Shown here one piece after another: positions 42,267 through 51,163 of a DNA stretch of 64,000 nucleotides; position 1 is the first letter of the stretch; each line of letters opens with the position of its first letter. The notes below the pieces were generated by a model. That model did no database searches and had not been told where the DNA came from. It was given only the letters and a program-made list of their open reading frames with translations. Both the position numbers and the translations under genes were made by a program. This DNA is from Streptomyces rimosus subsp. rimosus (GTDB lineage Bacteria > Actinomycetota > Actinomycetes > Streptomycetales > Streptomycetaceae): the NCBI RefSeq assembly GCF_000720725.1, contig NZ_JOCQ01000009.1, forward strand, positions 62,001-126,000, read 5' to 3'.

Positions 42267-43742
42267 TCACTTCTCTGCGGTGGCCAATCGGGAGCGGCGC
42301 ATGCCGTAGACGAAGTAGACCACGAGCCCGACGGCCATCCAGACACCGAAGACCACCCAGGTCACCGTGCCGAGGCTGAACATCATGTACAGGCACAGCA
42401 GGAAGCCGATCGCGGGGAAGACCGGCGCCAGCGGCGTGCGGAAGGAACGCGGCATGTCCGGCTTGGTGAAGCGCAGCACGATCACCGCGATGTTGACCAG
42501 CGCGAAGGCGAAGAGCGTGCCGATGCTGGTGGCGTCGGTGAGCTGGCCGAGCGGGACGGCGGCGGCCAGGATGCCGCAGAACAGCGAGACGATGACGGTG
42601 TTGGCGCGCGGGACGCCGGTCTTCGGGTGGACCTTGGAGAACACCTTCGGCACCAGGCCGTCGCGGGACATCGCGAACAGGACGCGGGTCTGGCCGTAGA
42701 GGACCGTCAGGACGACGCTGGCGATGGCGATGACGGCGCCGGCGGCCAGCAGCACGGCCCAGAAGCTCTGACCGGTGACCTCCTTCATGATGCCGGCGAG
42801 CGCGGCCTCCGAGCCCTCGAAGCCCTTCCAGGGCTTGGCGCCCACGGCCACCGCGGCGACCAGGCAGTACAGCGCGGTGACGATGATCAGCGAGAGCATG
42901 ATCGCGCGCGGCAGGTCCCGCTGCGGGTTCTTGGCCTCCTCGCCCGCGGTGGAGGCGGCGTCGAAGCCGATGTACGAGAAGAAGAGCGTGGCCCCGGCGC
43001 CGCTGACGCCGGCGATGCCCAGCGGCATGAAGTTGGCGTAGTTGCCGGAGCTGATGCCCTGGGCGGCGACGCCGCAGAACAGCAGCAGTGCGACGATCTT
43101 GACGGCCACCATGATCGTGTTGGCGCGGGCGCTCTCCTTGGCGCCGCCCAGCAGGAAGACCATGGCCAGCATGACGACGATCAGCGCCGGGAGGTTGAAG
43201 ATCCCGCCGCTGCCGGGCGGCGCGGACAGCGCCTCGGGGAGGGTGACGCCGATCGTGCCGGACAGGAACTCGTTGAGGTACTCGCCCCAGCCGACCGCGA
43301 CGGCCGCGACCGAGACGCCGTACTCAAGGATCATGCACCAGCCGCAGACCCAGGCGACCAGCTCGCCGAGGGTCGCGTAGGCGTAGGAGTACGACGAGCC
43401 GGAGACCGGGATGGAGCCCGCCAGCTCCGCGTAGGACAGCGCGGAGAACAGGGCGGTGACGCCGGCGATGACGAACGAGATGATCACGGCCGGGCCGGCC
43501 TTGGGGACCGCGTCGCCCAGCACGACGAAGATGCCGGTGCCCAGCGTGGCACCGATGCTGATCATGGTCAGCTGCCACATGCCCATCGAGCGGCGGAGGG
43601 TGCCGCCCTCGCCCTGACCGCCCTCGGCCACCAGCCGTTCGACGGGCTTGCGCCGCATCAGACGGGTGCCGAGGCCCCCGGAGGGAGAGGGGGGCCGGGG
43701 GTCGCTGCCCGCCGTGGGCGGGGCTGCGCCGTGCTCCAACAC
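42267..43742 (-). CDS. APC superfamily amino-acid permease (cationic amino-acid transporter-like)
   Basis: A 491-residue permease with 12-14 membrane segments and APC-family signature SIGATLGTGIFVVLGDAVPK, followed by SYSYAYATLGELVAWVCGW and FFSYIGFDAASTAGEEAKNPQRD. It resembles CAT-type carriers of Lys/Arg, a reasonable partner for davAB but not proven. GTG at 43742 has GGAG upstream; an in-frame longer start is not needed. Co-transcribed with the Lrp gene. Confidence 0.87.
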   Translation of the reverse strand: MLEHGAAPPTAGSDPRPPSPSGGLGTRLMRRKPVERLVAEGGQGEGGTLRRSMGMWQLTMISIGATLGTGIFVVLGDAVPKAGPAVIISFVIAGVTALFSALSYAELAGSIPVSGSSYSYAYATLGELVAWVCGWCMILEYGVSVAAVAVGWGEYLNEFLSGTIGVTLPEALSAPPGSGGIFNLPALIVVMLAMVFLLGGAKESARANTIMVAVKIVALLLFCGVAAQGISSGNYANFMPLGIAGVSGAGATLFFSYIGFDAASTAGEEAKNPQRDLPRAIMLSLIIVTALYCLVAAVAVGAKPWKGFEGSEAALAGIMKEVTGQSFWAVLLAAGAVIAIASVVLTVLYGQTRVLFAMSRDGLVPKVFSKVHPKTGVPRANTVIVSLFCGILAAAVPLGQLTDATSIGTLFAFALVNIAVIVLRFTKPDMPRSFRTPLAPVFPAIGFLLCLYMMFSLGTVTWVVFGVWMAVGLVVYFVYGMRRSRLATAEK

Positions 43743-43924
43743 AGGGGTGGCTCCTTCATCGCTGCCGGTCAAGGTGGCGGACGACCGACAGCGGTCCCCG
43801 TGCGCGGGTACGACGAAACAACCCGCGACAAGGAAGGGGGGACCGCCGAGCAGGCGGTCCCCGCCACTCCACGTACAGCGCATGACTGTACGGGGCGGTC
43901 ATGAGATGCCGTAATGCAGGTTCC

Positions 43925-43980
43925 TTGCGCAACCGTGAACATTTGTTGCGCACCTGGTCCGCGAGCGGTCGTTCGTTGCA
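43925..43980. promoter_or_regulatory. TTGCG site array upstream of the permease
   Basis: TTGCG at 43925 and 43946 and TTGCA at 43976, spacing 21 and 30 bp, close to the 22 and 31 bp of the davA sites. The first site is the palindrome TTGCGCAA (43925-43932). The array is in the same relative orientation, about 180 bp before the permease GTG. Confidence 0.5.
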
Positions 43981-44035
43981 CACAAACGACAAATCTCATC
44001 GGTTGGACGTTCCCGTACATCACGGCGCACAAACG

Positions 44036-44076
44036 CGTCCGGCCCCGCACCGAGGCGATCGGTGCGGGGCCGGACG
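44036..44076. terminator. Strong hairpin downstream of guaB1
   Basis: A perfect 17-bp stem, 44036-44052 with 44060-44076, around a 7-nt loop, 33 bp after the guaB1 stop. Confidence 0.85.
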
Positions 44077-44108
44077 GCCGTGTTCCCCGGTTCGGGGGCG
44101 GCGGGGGA

Positions 44109-45548
44109 TCAGCTCCAGCTGGCGTGCAGCGGCTTGCCCTCCGCGTAGCCCGCGGCGCTCTGCACGCCGACGACGGCCTTCTCCGCGAACTCCTCCAGGG
44201 AGGCCGCGCCCGCGTACGTGCAGGAGCTGCGCACGCCCGCGATGACCGAGTCGATCAGGTCCTCGACGCCGGGGCGGGCCGGGTCGACGAACATCTTCGA
44301 GGTGGAGATGCCCTCCTCGAAGAGGCCCTTGCGCGCCCGGTCGTACGCCGATTCCTCACTCGTACGGTTGCGGACCGCACGCGCCGAGGCCATGCCGAAG
44401 CTCTCCTTGTACGGGCGGCCGTCGGCGGTGTGCTGGAGGTCGCCGGGCGACTCGTACGTACCGGCGAACCAGGAGCCGATCATGACGTTGGAGGCGCCGG
44501 CGGCCAGCGCCATCGCCACGTCGCGCGGGTGGCGCACGCCGCCGTCCGCCCAGACGTGCTTGCCGTACTTCTTCGCCTCGGCGGCGCACTCCAGGACGGC
44601 CGAGAACTGCGGGCGGCCCACACCGGTCATCATGCGGGTGGTGCACATGGCACCCGGGCCCACACCGACCTTGATGATGTCCGCGCCGGCCTCGATGAGG
44701 TCGCGCACGCCCGCGGCGGCGACGATGTTGCCCGCCACGATCGGCACCTGCGGGTCCAGCGCGCGCACGGCCTTGACCGCGCTGATCATCGACTCCTGGT
44801 GGCCGTGCGCGGTGTCCACCACGAGCGTGTCCACACCGGCCGCCAGCAGGGCCTTGGCCTTGCCGGCCACATCGCCGTTGATGCCCACGGCGGCGGCGAT
44901 GCGCAGCTTGCCGTCGGCGTCCGTGGCGGGCTTGTACAGCGTCGCGCGCAGGGCGCCCTTGCGGGTCAGGATGCCCGCCAGCATGCCGTCCGCGTCGACC
45001 GCGGGGGCCAGCTTGCGGTTGGCGGCGTCGAGCCGGTTGAACGCCTCGCGCGGGTCGATGTCCGCGTCCAGCACCAGCAGGTCCTTGGACATGACCTCGG
45101 AGACCTGCGTGAAGCGGTCCACGCCGGTCAGGTCGTGCTCGGTGACGATGCCGACCGGGCGGCCGCCCTCGACGACGATCCCGGCGCCGTGCGCCCGCTT
45201 GGGCAGCAGCGCCAGGGCGTCCGCGACGGTGGAGACCGGGGACAGCACGATCGGCGTGTCCAGGACCAGGTGACGGCGCTTGACCCAGCCGACGACGTCG
45301 GTGACGACCTCGATCGGGATGTCCTGCGGGATGACGACCAGGCCGCCGCGGCGGGCCACGGTCTCGGCCATCCGGCGCCCGGCGATGGCGGTCATGTTGG
45401 CGACCACCAGCGGGATGGTCGTGCCGGTGCCGTCCGGCGAGGCCAGGTCCACACCCTGGCGGGAGCCGACCGCGGAGCGGCCCGGCACCATGAACACATC
45501 GTCGTACGTCAGGTCGTACGGCGGCTTGGCATCGTTCAGAAACTTCAT
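44109..45548 (-). CDS. guaB1: GuaB1-family IMPDH-related protein (probable GMP reductase)
   Basis: A 479-residue protein with an IMPDH/GMPR TIM barrel interrupted by two CBS domains (about residues 95-205). The catalytic loop VGVGPGAMCTTRMMTGVG keeps the Cys. Starts KFLNDAKPPYDLTYDDVFMVPGRS, the GuaB1 rather than GuaB2 form. Mycobacterial GuaB1 has been shown to be a GMP reductase (GMP to IMP), with CBS domains sensing purine nucleotides, so that is the best call. ATG 45548. Confidence 0.9.
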   Translation of the reverse strand: MKFLNDAKPPYDLTYDDVFMVPGRSAVGSRQGVDLASPDGTGTTIPLVVANMTAIAGRRMAETVARRGGLVVIPQDIPIEVVTDVVGWVKRRHLVLDTPIVLSPVSTVADALALLPKRAHGAGIVVEGGRPVGIVTEHDLTGVDRFTQVSEVMSKDLLVLDADIDPREAFNRLDAANRKLAPAVDADGMLAGILTRKGALRATLYKPATDADGKLRIAAAVGINGDVAGKAKALLAAGVDTLVVDTAHGHQESMISAVKAVRALDPQVPIVAGNIVAAAGVRDLIEAGADIIKVGVGPGAMCTTRMMTGVGRPQFSAVLECAAEAKKYGKHVWADGGVRHPRDVAMALAAGASNVMIGSWFAGTYESPGDLQHTADGRPYKESFGMASARAVRNRTSEESAYDRARKGLFEEGISTSKMFVDPARPGVEDLIDSVIAGVRSSCTYAGAASLEEFAEKAVVGVQSAAGYAEGKPLHASWS

Positions 45549-46033
45549 ACTGGCTCTCTCACCTGCGGATTCACTGCTCGGGCGGGTGGGGAGTCAGCCA
45601 ACGGACCGGCACCGGCCAGGCAGCGGCTCCTAGGACATCATCCCTGATGAATGCGGCTCGGGGCGAACCGGTGTTCCCACCGCCCCGCCCGCCCGTCTCC
45701 GCCGGAGCGGCATCGAAGCCCCCGACGGGAACTCTCACCCACCGCAGTTTCGTTACTCTACGTAGCGGACTTCGCCGGTCTTCCCTGGTTCGGACAGCCG
45801 GTCACCTGCGGTTCGACGCCGATGCGACCATATGACAGATCTATAGGTTCTCCCTGGCCAGCAGGTGGGTAGAACCGTGTACAGGCCGCTTCGGGTGTCG
45901 ATCCGCAGGGGCCGCCGGGCCGACGGGAGCCTGGGCGATCACTTCGCAAATGAATACGTACAGTAACCGCGCCACGCGGTGGCGCCCGGCCGGTCAGGGC
46001 GGGCCCGCCTCGGCCGTGGGGGAAGGGGAGGAC
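45549..46033. other. 485-bp divergent region
   Basis: Between guaB1 (minus) and the SpoIIE phosphatase gene (plus). Contains a small palindrome TCATC-CCT-GATGA at 45638-45650, about 90 bp before the guaB1 start. No gene, RNA or firm promoter recognised. Confidence 0.4.
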
Positions 46034-47173
46034 ATGCGCGAAGTCCGACAGGGCGCCCTGCTGCTGCTCACGGCCCTGGCCGGGGCCGCCGTCGCGGCCG
46101 GGGACCTGGCGCTGGGGCCGGACGTCAGCCTGGCCGGGCTGCTGATGATCGGCCCGCTGGTCGCCGCCACCAGACTCGAAGGGGCGTGCACGGCCGCGGT
46201 CTCGTTCGCCGCCCTGCTCCTGGGGGTGGCCATCGCCGCTCGCGAACACACCCTGAGCCGCCCCGACCAGCTGCTGTCCCTGACCGTGCTCGCCGCCGCG
46301 GCGGCCTACGCGACCTGGGCCTCCGACCGGCAGGCCGCGATGGACAGCCAGCTCGCCGGGGTCGCGGCCGCCGCGCAGCGCGCGATCCTGCGGCCGACCT
46401 CGTTCCGGGTCAGCGGCGCGTCGGTGTGCGCCCGCTATCGCTCCGCCGCGCCGCGCGCCGTCATCGGCGGCGATCTGTACGCCTTCGCCGACACCCCGAG
46501 CGGCCTGCGGGTGCTGATCGGCGACGTACGCGGCAAGGGCCTGGAGGCGGTGCGCCTGTCCGCGGCGGCCATAGGGCACTTCCGCGACTGCGCCTACACC
46601 CGCAGCAACCTCGCCGAGGTGGTCGAGGAGGTGGACCGGCGGCTGATCGACGACCTCGGCCCGGAGGACTTCATCACCGCCGTGATCGCCGAGATATCCC
46701 CGGGCCGGCTGCGGCTGGTCAACTGCGGTCACCACCCGCCCCTGCACCTGCCCGCCACCGGCCCGCCCGTATTGCTCACCCCGGCCGAGCCGACCACGCC
46801 GATCGGGCTGTATCCGATGCCCCGCGTCCAGGAGGTGGAGCTGTCCCCCGGCGACCGCCTGCTGCTCTACACCGACGGACTCGCCGAGGCCCGGGACCCC
46901 GACGGCACGATGATCGATCTGGCCGGCCTGCTGCCGGCCTGCTCGCTGCCCGATCTCAACGACGCGATCGAGGCGGTGCTGTCGACGATGTGCCGGCACA
47001 CCCACGGCGCCCAGGACGACGATGTCGCCCTCGTCCTGGTCGAGCTGGAGCCGAGCCTGCCCCGTCAGCACCACGCCCACACCCCGCCCGCCGTCACGGC
47101 CACCAGCGCCGAGCGGCCCGGCGAGCCCCGCGAACCGGCCTGCCCCTCGTCCTCGGCCGCGGTGTCCGACTGA
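46034..47173 (+). CDS. Membrane SpoIIE-type PP2C phosphatase
   Basis: A 379-residue protein: four N-terminal hydrophobic helices (residues 5-110), then a SpoIIE/PP2C domain with metal-site motifs SAAPRAVIGGDLYAF, LLIGDVRGKGLEAV-type (seen as LIGDVRGKGLEAVR), NCGHHPPLHL, LLLYTDGLAEARDP and a final AQDDDVALVLVELE. These phosphatases dephosphorylate anti-sigma factor antagonists. The ligand of the membrane part is unknown. ATG at 46034 follows AAGGGGAG; an in-frame ATG at 45950 is possible. Confidence 0.9.
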   Translation: MREVRQGALLLLTALAGAAVAAGDLALGPDVSLAGLLMIGPLVAATRLEGACTAAVSFAALLLGVAIAAREHTLSRPDQLLSLTVLAAAAAYATWASDRQAAMDSQLAGVAAAAQRAILRPTSFRVSGASVCARYRSAAPRAVIGGDLYAFADTPSGLRVLIGDVRGKGLEAVRLSAAAIGHFRDCAYTRSNLAEVVEEVDRRLIDDLGPEDFITAVIAEISPGRLRLVNCGHHPPLHLPATGPPVLLTPAEPTTPIGLYPMPRVQEVELSPGDRLLLYTDGLAEARDPDGTMIDLAGLLPACSLPDLNDAIEAVLSTMCRHTHGAQDDDVALVLVELEPSLPRQHHAHTPPAVTATSAERPGEPREPACPSSSAAVSD

Positions 47174-47218
47174 CGCCCGGCAGCGACAGCCCCGCTCCCC
47201 GGCCCTCCCTCTATCCGC

Positions 47219-48271
47219 TTACCGTTCCGCTCCTTGGGCCGCACCCCGGGCCCGGTCCGGGGCGGGCGGGCCCACCAACTCGCCCAGCACGTCCGTCATG
47301 GTGACGAAGCCGAGCACCACACCCTGCTCGCCGCCCACCGCGGCCAGCTGGGTGCCGGCCGCCCGCATCGTGGTCAGGGTGTCGTCCAGCGGGGTTTCGC
47401 GGTGCACCCAAGGCACGGGGCGCAGCGCCTCCCGGGGGAACGGCCGGTCGCGCTCGATGACGCCGAGGGTGTCCTTGATGTGCAGGTAGCCGAGGACCGT
47501 ACCGGCCGGTCCGGTGACCGGGAGCCGGGAGAACCCGGCGCGCGCCGCGGTCCATTCCAGCTCGTCCGGGGTCACGTGCTGATCGACGGTGACCATGTCC
47601 GGCAGCGGGACGAGCAGGTCGCCGACCGGCCGCTGTCCCAGTTCCAGGGCGTCCCGCAGCCGTTCGCCGCCGGTGTCCGAGAGCAGCCCGGCGTGCCGGG
47701 AGTCCTGGACGATACGGGCGAGTTCCTCGTCCGTGAAGGCGGCGGCGACCTCGTTCCGCGGCTCGATCCGCACGAGCCGCAGCAGCGCGTTGGCGAGGGC
47801 GTTGATGCTCACGACGACGGGGCGCAGCGCGCGGGTGAGGGCCACCAGCGGCGGCCCCAGCAGCAGCGCGGAGCGCTCCGGCGCGGCCAGCGCGATGTTC
47901 TTGGGGACCATCTCCCCGACCAGCATGTGCAGGTACGTGGCCAGGGCCAGCGCCAGGACGAACGCGACCGGGTGCACGAGTCCGTGCGGGACGTGCACCG
48001 CCGTGAAGACCGGCTCGGCGAGGTGCGCGATGGCGGGTTCGGCCATCGCGCCGAGGACCAACGAGGAGGCGGTGACGCCCAGTTGGGCGGTCGCGAGCAT
48101 TTCGGAGAGGTGTTCCAGGCCCCACAGCACCCGCTCGGCCCGCCGGTCCCCGCCCTTGGCGCGCGGCTCGATCTGGCTGCGCCGTACGGAGATCATCGCG
48201 AATTCGCCGCCGACGAAGAAGGCGTTGCTGACCAGGGTCAGCGCGGCGACGGCCAACTGTACGGCGGTCAT
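47219..48271 (-). CDS. CNNM/CBS-domain protein, pair 2 downstream
   Basis: A 350-residue paralogue of the protein encoded at 15653: CNNM domain with SNAFFVGGEFAMISVRRSQIEP and GEMVPKNIALAAPERSAL, then a CBS pair (FSRLPVTGPAGTVLGYLHIKD) and no CorC_HlyC end. Its partner gene lies 25 bp upstream. Expected membrane cation homeostasis role. Confidence 0.9.
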   Translation of the reverse strand: MTAVQLAVAALTLVSNAFFVGGEFAMISVRRSQIEPRAKGGDRRAERVLWGLEHLSEMLATAQLGVTASSLVLGAMAEPAIAHLAEPVFTAVHVPHGLVHPVAFVLALALATYLHMLVGEMVPKNIALAAPERSALLLGPPLVALTRALRPVVVSINALANALLRLVRIEPRNEVAAAFTDEELARIVQDSRHAGLLSDTGGERLRDALELGQRPVGDLLVPLPDMVTVDQHVTPDELEWTAARAGFSRLPVTGPAGTVLGYLHIKDTLGVIERDRPFPREALRPVPWVHRETPLDDTLTTMRAAGTQLAAVGGEQGVVLGFVTMTDVLGELVGPPAPDRARGAAQGAER

Positions 48272-48296
48272 GGCCGTTCCCTTTCGCCGTCGTCGG

Positions 48297-49637
48297 TCAT
48301 GACCGTTCCCTCCCGCCGTCGTCGGCCCGGGCCGCCGGTGAGGACGCGCCGGGGGGCGCGGTCAGGCGTACCCGCTCGGCCCGGTGCCTGCGTACGTCCA
48401 GCACCGTCAGCCGCCAGCCCCCGGCGCGCACCTCGTCGCCGGGCTCCGGAATCCGCCCCAGCCGGGTCGCGAGCAGCCCGGCCAGCGTCTCGTACGGCCC
48501 TGCGGGGACCTCCAGGCCGATCCCGGCCAGCCCGTCCAGACGCACCCCGCCGTCCGCCTCCCAGGTCCGCGCCCCGGTCCGCAGCAGGTCCGGGCCCTCG
48601 ACCGGGTCGTGCTCGTCCCGTACGTCGCCGACCATCTCCTCGACGATGTCCTCCAGGGTGACGATCCCTGCCGTACCGCCGTACTCGTCGATCACCACGG
48701 CCATCGTCCGGACGGTGCGCAGCCGGTCCAGCAGCCGGTCGACGGGCAGCGACTCCGGCACCAGCAGGGGGTCGGTGGCCAGCTCCGCGACGGTGGTGGC
48801 GGTCCGCTCCGCGGGGTCGAGGGCGAGGACGTCGCGGACGTGGACGGTGCCGATGATCTCGTCCAGGCCGCCCCGGTACACGGGGAAGCGGGACAGGCCG
48901 GTGGCCAGGGTCAGCGTGGCCGCGTCGGCGGCGGTGGCCCGCGCTTCCAGGGCGCGGACGTCGACGCGCGGCGTCATGACGTTCTGGGCCGTCAGTTCGC
49001 CCAGGTGCAGGGTCCGTACGAACAGTTCCGCGGAGTCGGCCGGCAGAGCACCCTCCTGTGCCGAGTAGCGGGCCAGCGCGACCAGTTCGGCCGGGCTGCG
49101 GGAGGACGCCAACTCCTCGGCGGGCTCCAGTCCGAAGCGCCGGACGATCCGGTTGGCGGACCGGTTCAGGTGGCGGATGAACGGCGCGAAGACGGCACTG
49201 AAGGCGCGCAGCGGGCCGGCCACCAGCCGGGCCACGGCCAGCGGCCGGGAGATCGCCCAGTTCTTGGGCACCAGTTCGCCGACGACCATCAGCACCACCG
49301 TGGACACACCCACCCCGAGCGCCGACGCAACGCCGGGTGCCACCGTGCCCGGCAGCCCGGCCGCCGCGAGCGGACCGCGCAGCAGCGCCGCCAGCGACGG
49401 TTCCGCGAGCATGCCGATGACCAGCGAGGTCACGGTGATGCCCAGTTGGGCGCCGGACAGCTGGAACGCGAGCGCGCGCACCGCGTCCAGCACCCCCTCG
49501 GCGCCCCGCTCCCCCGCCTCCGCCGCGCGCTCCGCCGCGCTGCGTTCCACCGTCGTCAGCGAGAACTCCGCCGCCACGAACACGGCACAGGCCAGCGTGA
49601 GCGCCAACGCCACCAGTAGGAGCAGCACCTCGGCCAC
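48297..49637 (-). CDS. CNNM/CBS/CorC_HlyC protein, pair 2 upstream
   Basis: A 446-residue paralogue of the product of 16774-18120: CNNM domain (CAVFVAAEFSLTTVERSAAE, GELVPKNWAISRPLAVA), CBS pair (FPVYRGGLDEIIGTVHVRDV; VVIDEYGGTAGIVTLEDIVE) and a CorC_HlyC C-terminus. GTG at 49637 has an excellent GGAGGTGA. It keeps the same gene order (large gene first, small gene second) as pair 1, pointing to duplication of the whole operon. Confidence 0.92.
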   Translation of the reverse strand: MAEVLLLLVALALTLACAVFVAAEFSLTTVERSAAERAAEAGERGAEGVLDAVRALAFQLSGAQLGITVTSLVIGMLAEPSLAALLRGPLAAAGLPGTVAPGVASALGVGVSTVVLMVVGELVPKNWAISRPLAVARLVAGPLRAFSAVFAPFIRHLNRSANRIVRRFGLEPAEELASSRSPAELVALARYSAQEGALPADSAELFVRTLHLGELTAQNVMTPRVDVRALEARATAADAATLTLATGLSRFPVYRGGLDEIIGTVHVRDVLALDPAERTATTVAELATDPLLVPESLPVDRLLDRLRTVRTMAVVIDEYGGTAGIVTLEDIVEEMVGDVRDEHDPVEGPDLLRTGARTWEADGGVRLDGLAGIGLEVPAGPYETLAGLLATRLGRIPEPGDEVRAGGWRLTVLDVRRHRAERVRLTAPPGASSPAARADDGGRERS

Positions 49638-49745
49638 CGCGTCACCTCCCGCCGCACCTCGGTGCCCGGCGGGGGACGGGTGAAACATCGGGCGGTGGCG
49701 GGCCGGACAGCGGGTCCGGGTCGTGGCGGGTGCGCCCGTACCGGT

Positions 49746-50177
49746 TCAGGCCGCGGCCGTACGGCTCCGCCCCCGCAGCCACCCGTGCACCGCCCAGGCG
49801 CACGCGGCGCCCACCGCGTACCAGAACAGATCCGGCGCGTTGAACGTCGAGCCGAGCACCAGACGCGCCACCGCGCTGCGCCGGGACAGCTCCGCCGGTA
49901 CGTCGCTGAGCTGCGCGAACTCCACCGCCCAGCTGACAGCCAGGGCCACACCGGCCGCGACCGGCGGCCGGACGCGCGGCGCGGCCAGCACCACCAGCGT
50001 CTGCACGAGCACGGTGTACAGCGCGTCCCCCGCGTACTTGGCGACCTCCGGCCCCAGTCCGGCGCGAGCCGCCCCGGCCCGCACGCCGAGCCCCGCGGCG
50101 ACGGTCAGCAGCGCCGCCGCGCCCGCCACCAGGCGCGTACGCGCCGCCCCGTACCGCTGCGCTCCCCCGTACGTCAC
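49746..50177 (-). CDS. DUF2809 family membrane protein
   Basis: A 143-residue protein with four hydrophobic helices and the DUF2809 pattern PEVAKYAGDALYTVLVQTLV and AVEFAQLSDVPA. Function unknown. Its GTG start overlaps the barstar stop by 4 bp, placing it third in the RNase-barstar operon, where it may relate to immunity or export (inference). Confidence 0.82.
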   Translation of the reverse strand: MTYGGAQRYGAARTRLVAGAAALLTVAAGLGVRAGAARAGLGPEVAKYAGDALYTVLVQTLVVLAAPRVRPPVAAGVALAVSWAVEFAQLSDVPAELSRRSAVARLVLGSTFNAPDLFWYAVGAACAWAVHGWLRGRSRTAAA

Positions 50178-50623
50178 TTTGCCGGCGTCCCCGGCTCCCG
50201 GCCCCGCGCCATCACGACGACCAGCCCGGTGTCCGTATCGCGCCAGAAGCCCACCGCGTCGGCGATGATCTCCTCAGCGATGCTCCAGTCGTCCGGCGCG
50301 GCAGCCGCGTAGCCCTGCCAGCCGCACACCACCAGCACCCGGCCGCGGTCGGCCGGGCACCACGAAAGGTCGGTCAGGCAGTCCGCGAGCGCGTCCCAGT
50401 TGCGGCCGAACCAGTCGGGCAGCCGCAGCGCGCGGGCGCTGCGGTCCATGAACTCCGCCTTGTCCATGACCCCTTCGAGGTCGAGCAGAGCACCCTCCCA
50501 CCCGGCCGCGCGCGCCGCTTCCAGCGCTTCCCGCGCGGGCCGGTCGTGCGGCCAGGGCACCACCCCGGGGGGCGTTCCGCCGTCGAGCACCGCCGCGAGC
50601 GGCCGGGGCACGGGAGCCGTCAT
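50174..50623 (-). CDS. Barstar-family RNase inhibitor
   Basis: A 149-residue cytoplasmic inhibitor with the barstar core: LLDLEGVMDKAEFMDRSARAL, LPDWFGRNWDALADCLTDL with the barnase-blocking Asp/Trp pair, and a C-terminal strand GLVVVMARG. It should neutralise the RNase encoded immediately upstream. Stop/start overlaps (4 bp) occur on both sides. The N-terminal 40 residues are extra compared with classical barstar. Confidence 0.9.
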   Translation of the reverse strand: MTAPVPRPLAAVLDGGTPPGVVPWPHDRPAREALEAARAAGWEGALLDLEGVMDKAEFMDRSARALRLPDWFGRNWDALADCLTDLSWCPADRGRVLVVCGWQGYAAAAPDDWSIAEEIIADAVGFWRDTDTGLVVVMARGREPGTPAK

Positions 50624-51063
50624 CGGAGCACCGCCTTGAAGGTCCGGTAGTGGTCGTCGGTGTAGTACGTCTCGTGGCTGTCGCCGGTGACGATCCGGCG
50701 CGCGCCGCGGTCCTTCGAACCCGGGGTGGGGACCGTGTACTCGTGGTAGTAGCCCCGCTTCTGCCGGGGCAGCTGCCGCTCGTGGTTGCCGAAGACCGTG
50801 CCGTCCTTCGGGTACGGGTACGGGCCGTGCGCGTCGATCAGCCGCAGCGTCTCGCGGGCCTGCACCGGCAGCCGCCCGGCCGGTACGGTCGCCATTCCCC
50901 GGGCCCAGTCCGGCGCGGTGGCGCCCGCCGAGGGCGCCCCGTGCGTGGGCTTCGCGCTCCCCTGTCCGCCGCCTTTGGAGCAGCCGGACACCAACAGCAG
51001 AACGCAGGCCAGCAGCGCGGCGAGCACGCCGGCGGCCGCACGGGGAGCGGAACGGATCACCAT
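50620..51063 (-). CDS. Lipoprotein-type guanyl-specific RNase (RNase Sa family)
   Basis: A 147-residue RNase of the Sa/St group, but with a lipobox (LVSGC, Cys28) rather than a free signal peptidase I site, so it is probably anchored to the outer face of the membrane. Catalytic residues correspond to RNase Sa Glu54, Arg69 and His85: Glu108 (YYHEYTV), Arg123 (RGARRIV) and His138 (YYTDDHY). The family disulfide is missing: no cysteine occurs after Cys28. ATG at 51063; a longer start at 51090 would add nine residues. Operon with barstar and DUF2809. Confidence 0.9.
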   Translation of the reverse strand: MVIRSAPRAAAGVLAALLACVLLLVSGCSKGGGQGSAKPTHGAPSAGATAPDWARGMATVPAGRLPVQARETLRLIDAHGPYPYPKDGTVFGNHERQLPRQKRGYYHEYTVPTPGSKDRGARRIVTGDSHETYYTDDHYRTFKAVLR

Positions 51064-51163
51064 GCGCCGAATGCTGTCACAGGGCGGCACGGGGTGCCCG
51101 TCCGCGTCCGCACAAGATCACCTGCGCGACCTTGCAAGATCGCATGGCGGCCGCCGGCGGGGC

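Larger units (their letters stand above)
43743..44108. other. 366-bp region between guaB1 end and permease start
   Basis: Holds the TTGCG array upstream of the permease and the guaB1 terminator; no gene is supported. Confidence 0.5.

Noticed and set aside
44356..44646. Small minus-strand frame inside guaB1
   Set aside because: Out-of-frame shadow of guaB1 with Arg-rich low complexity.
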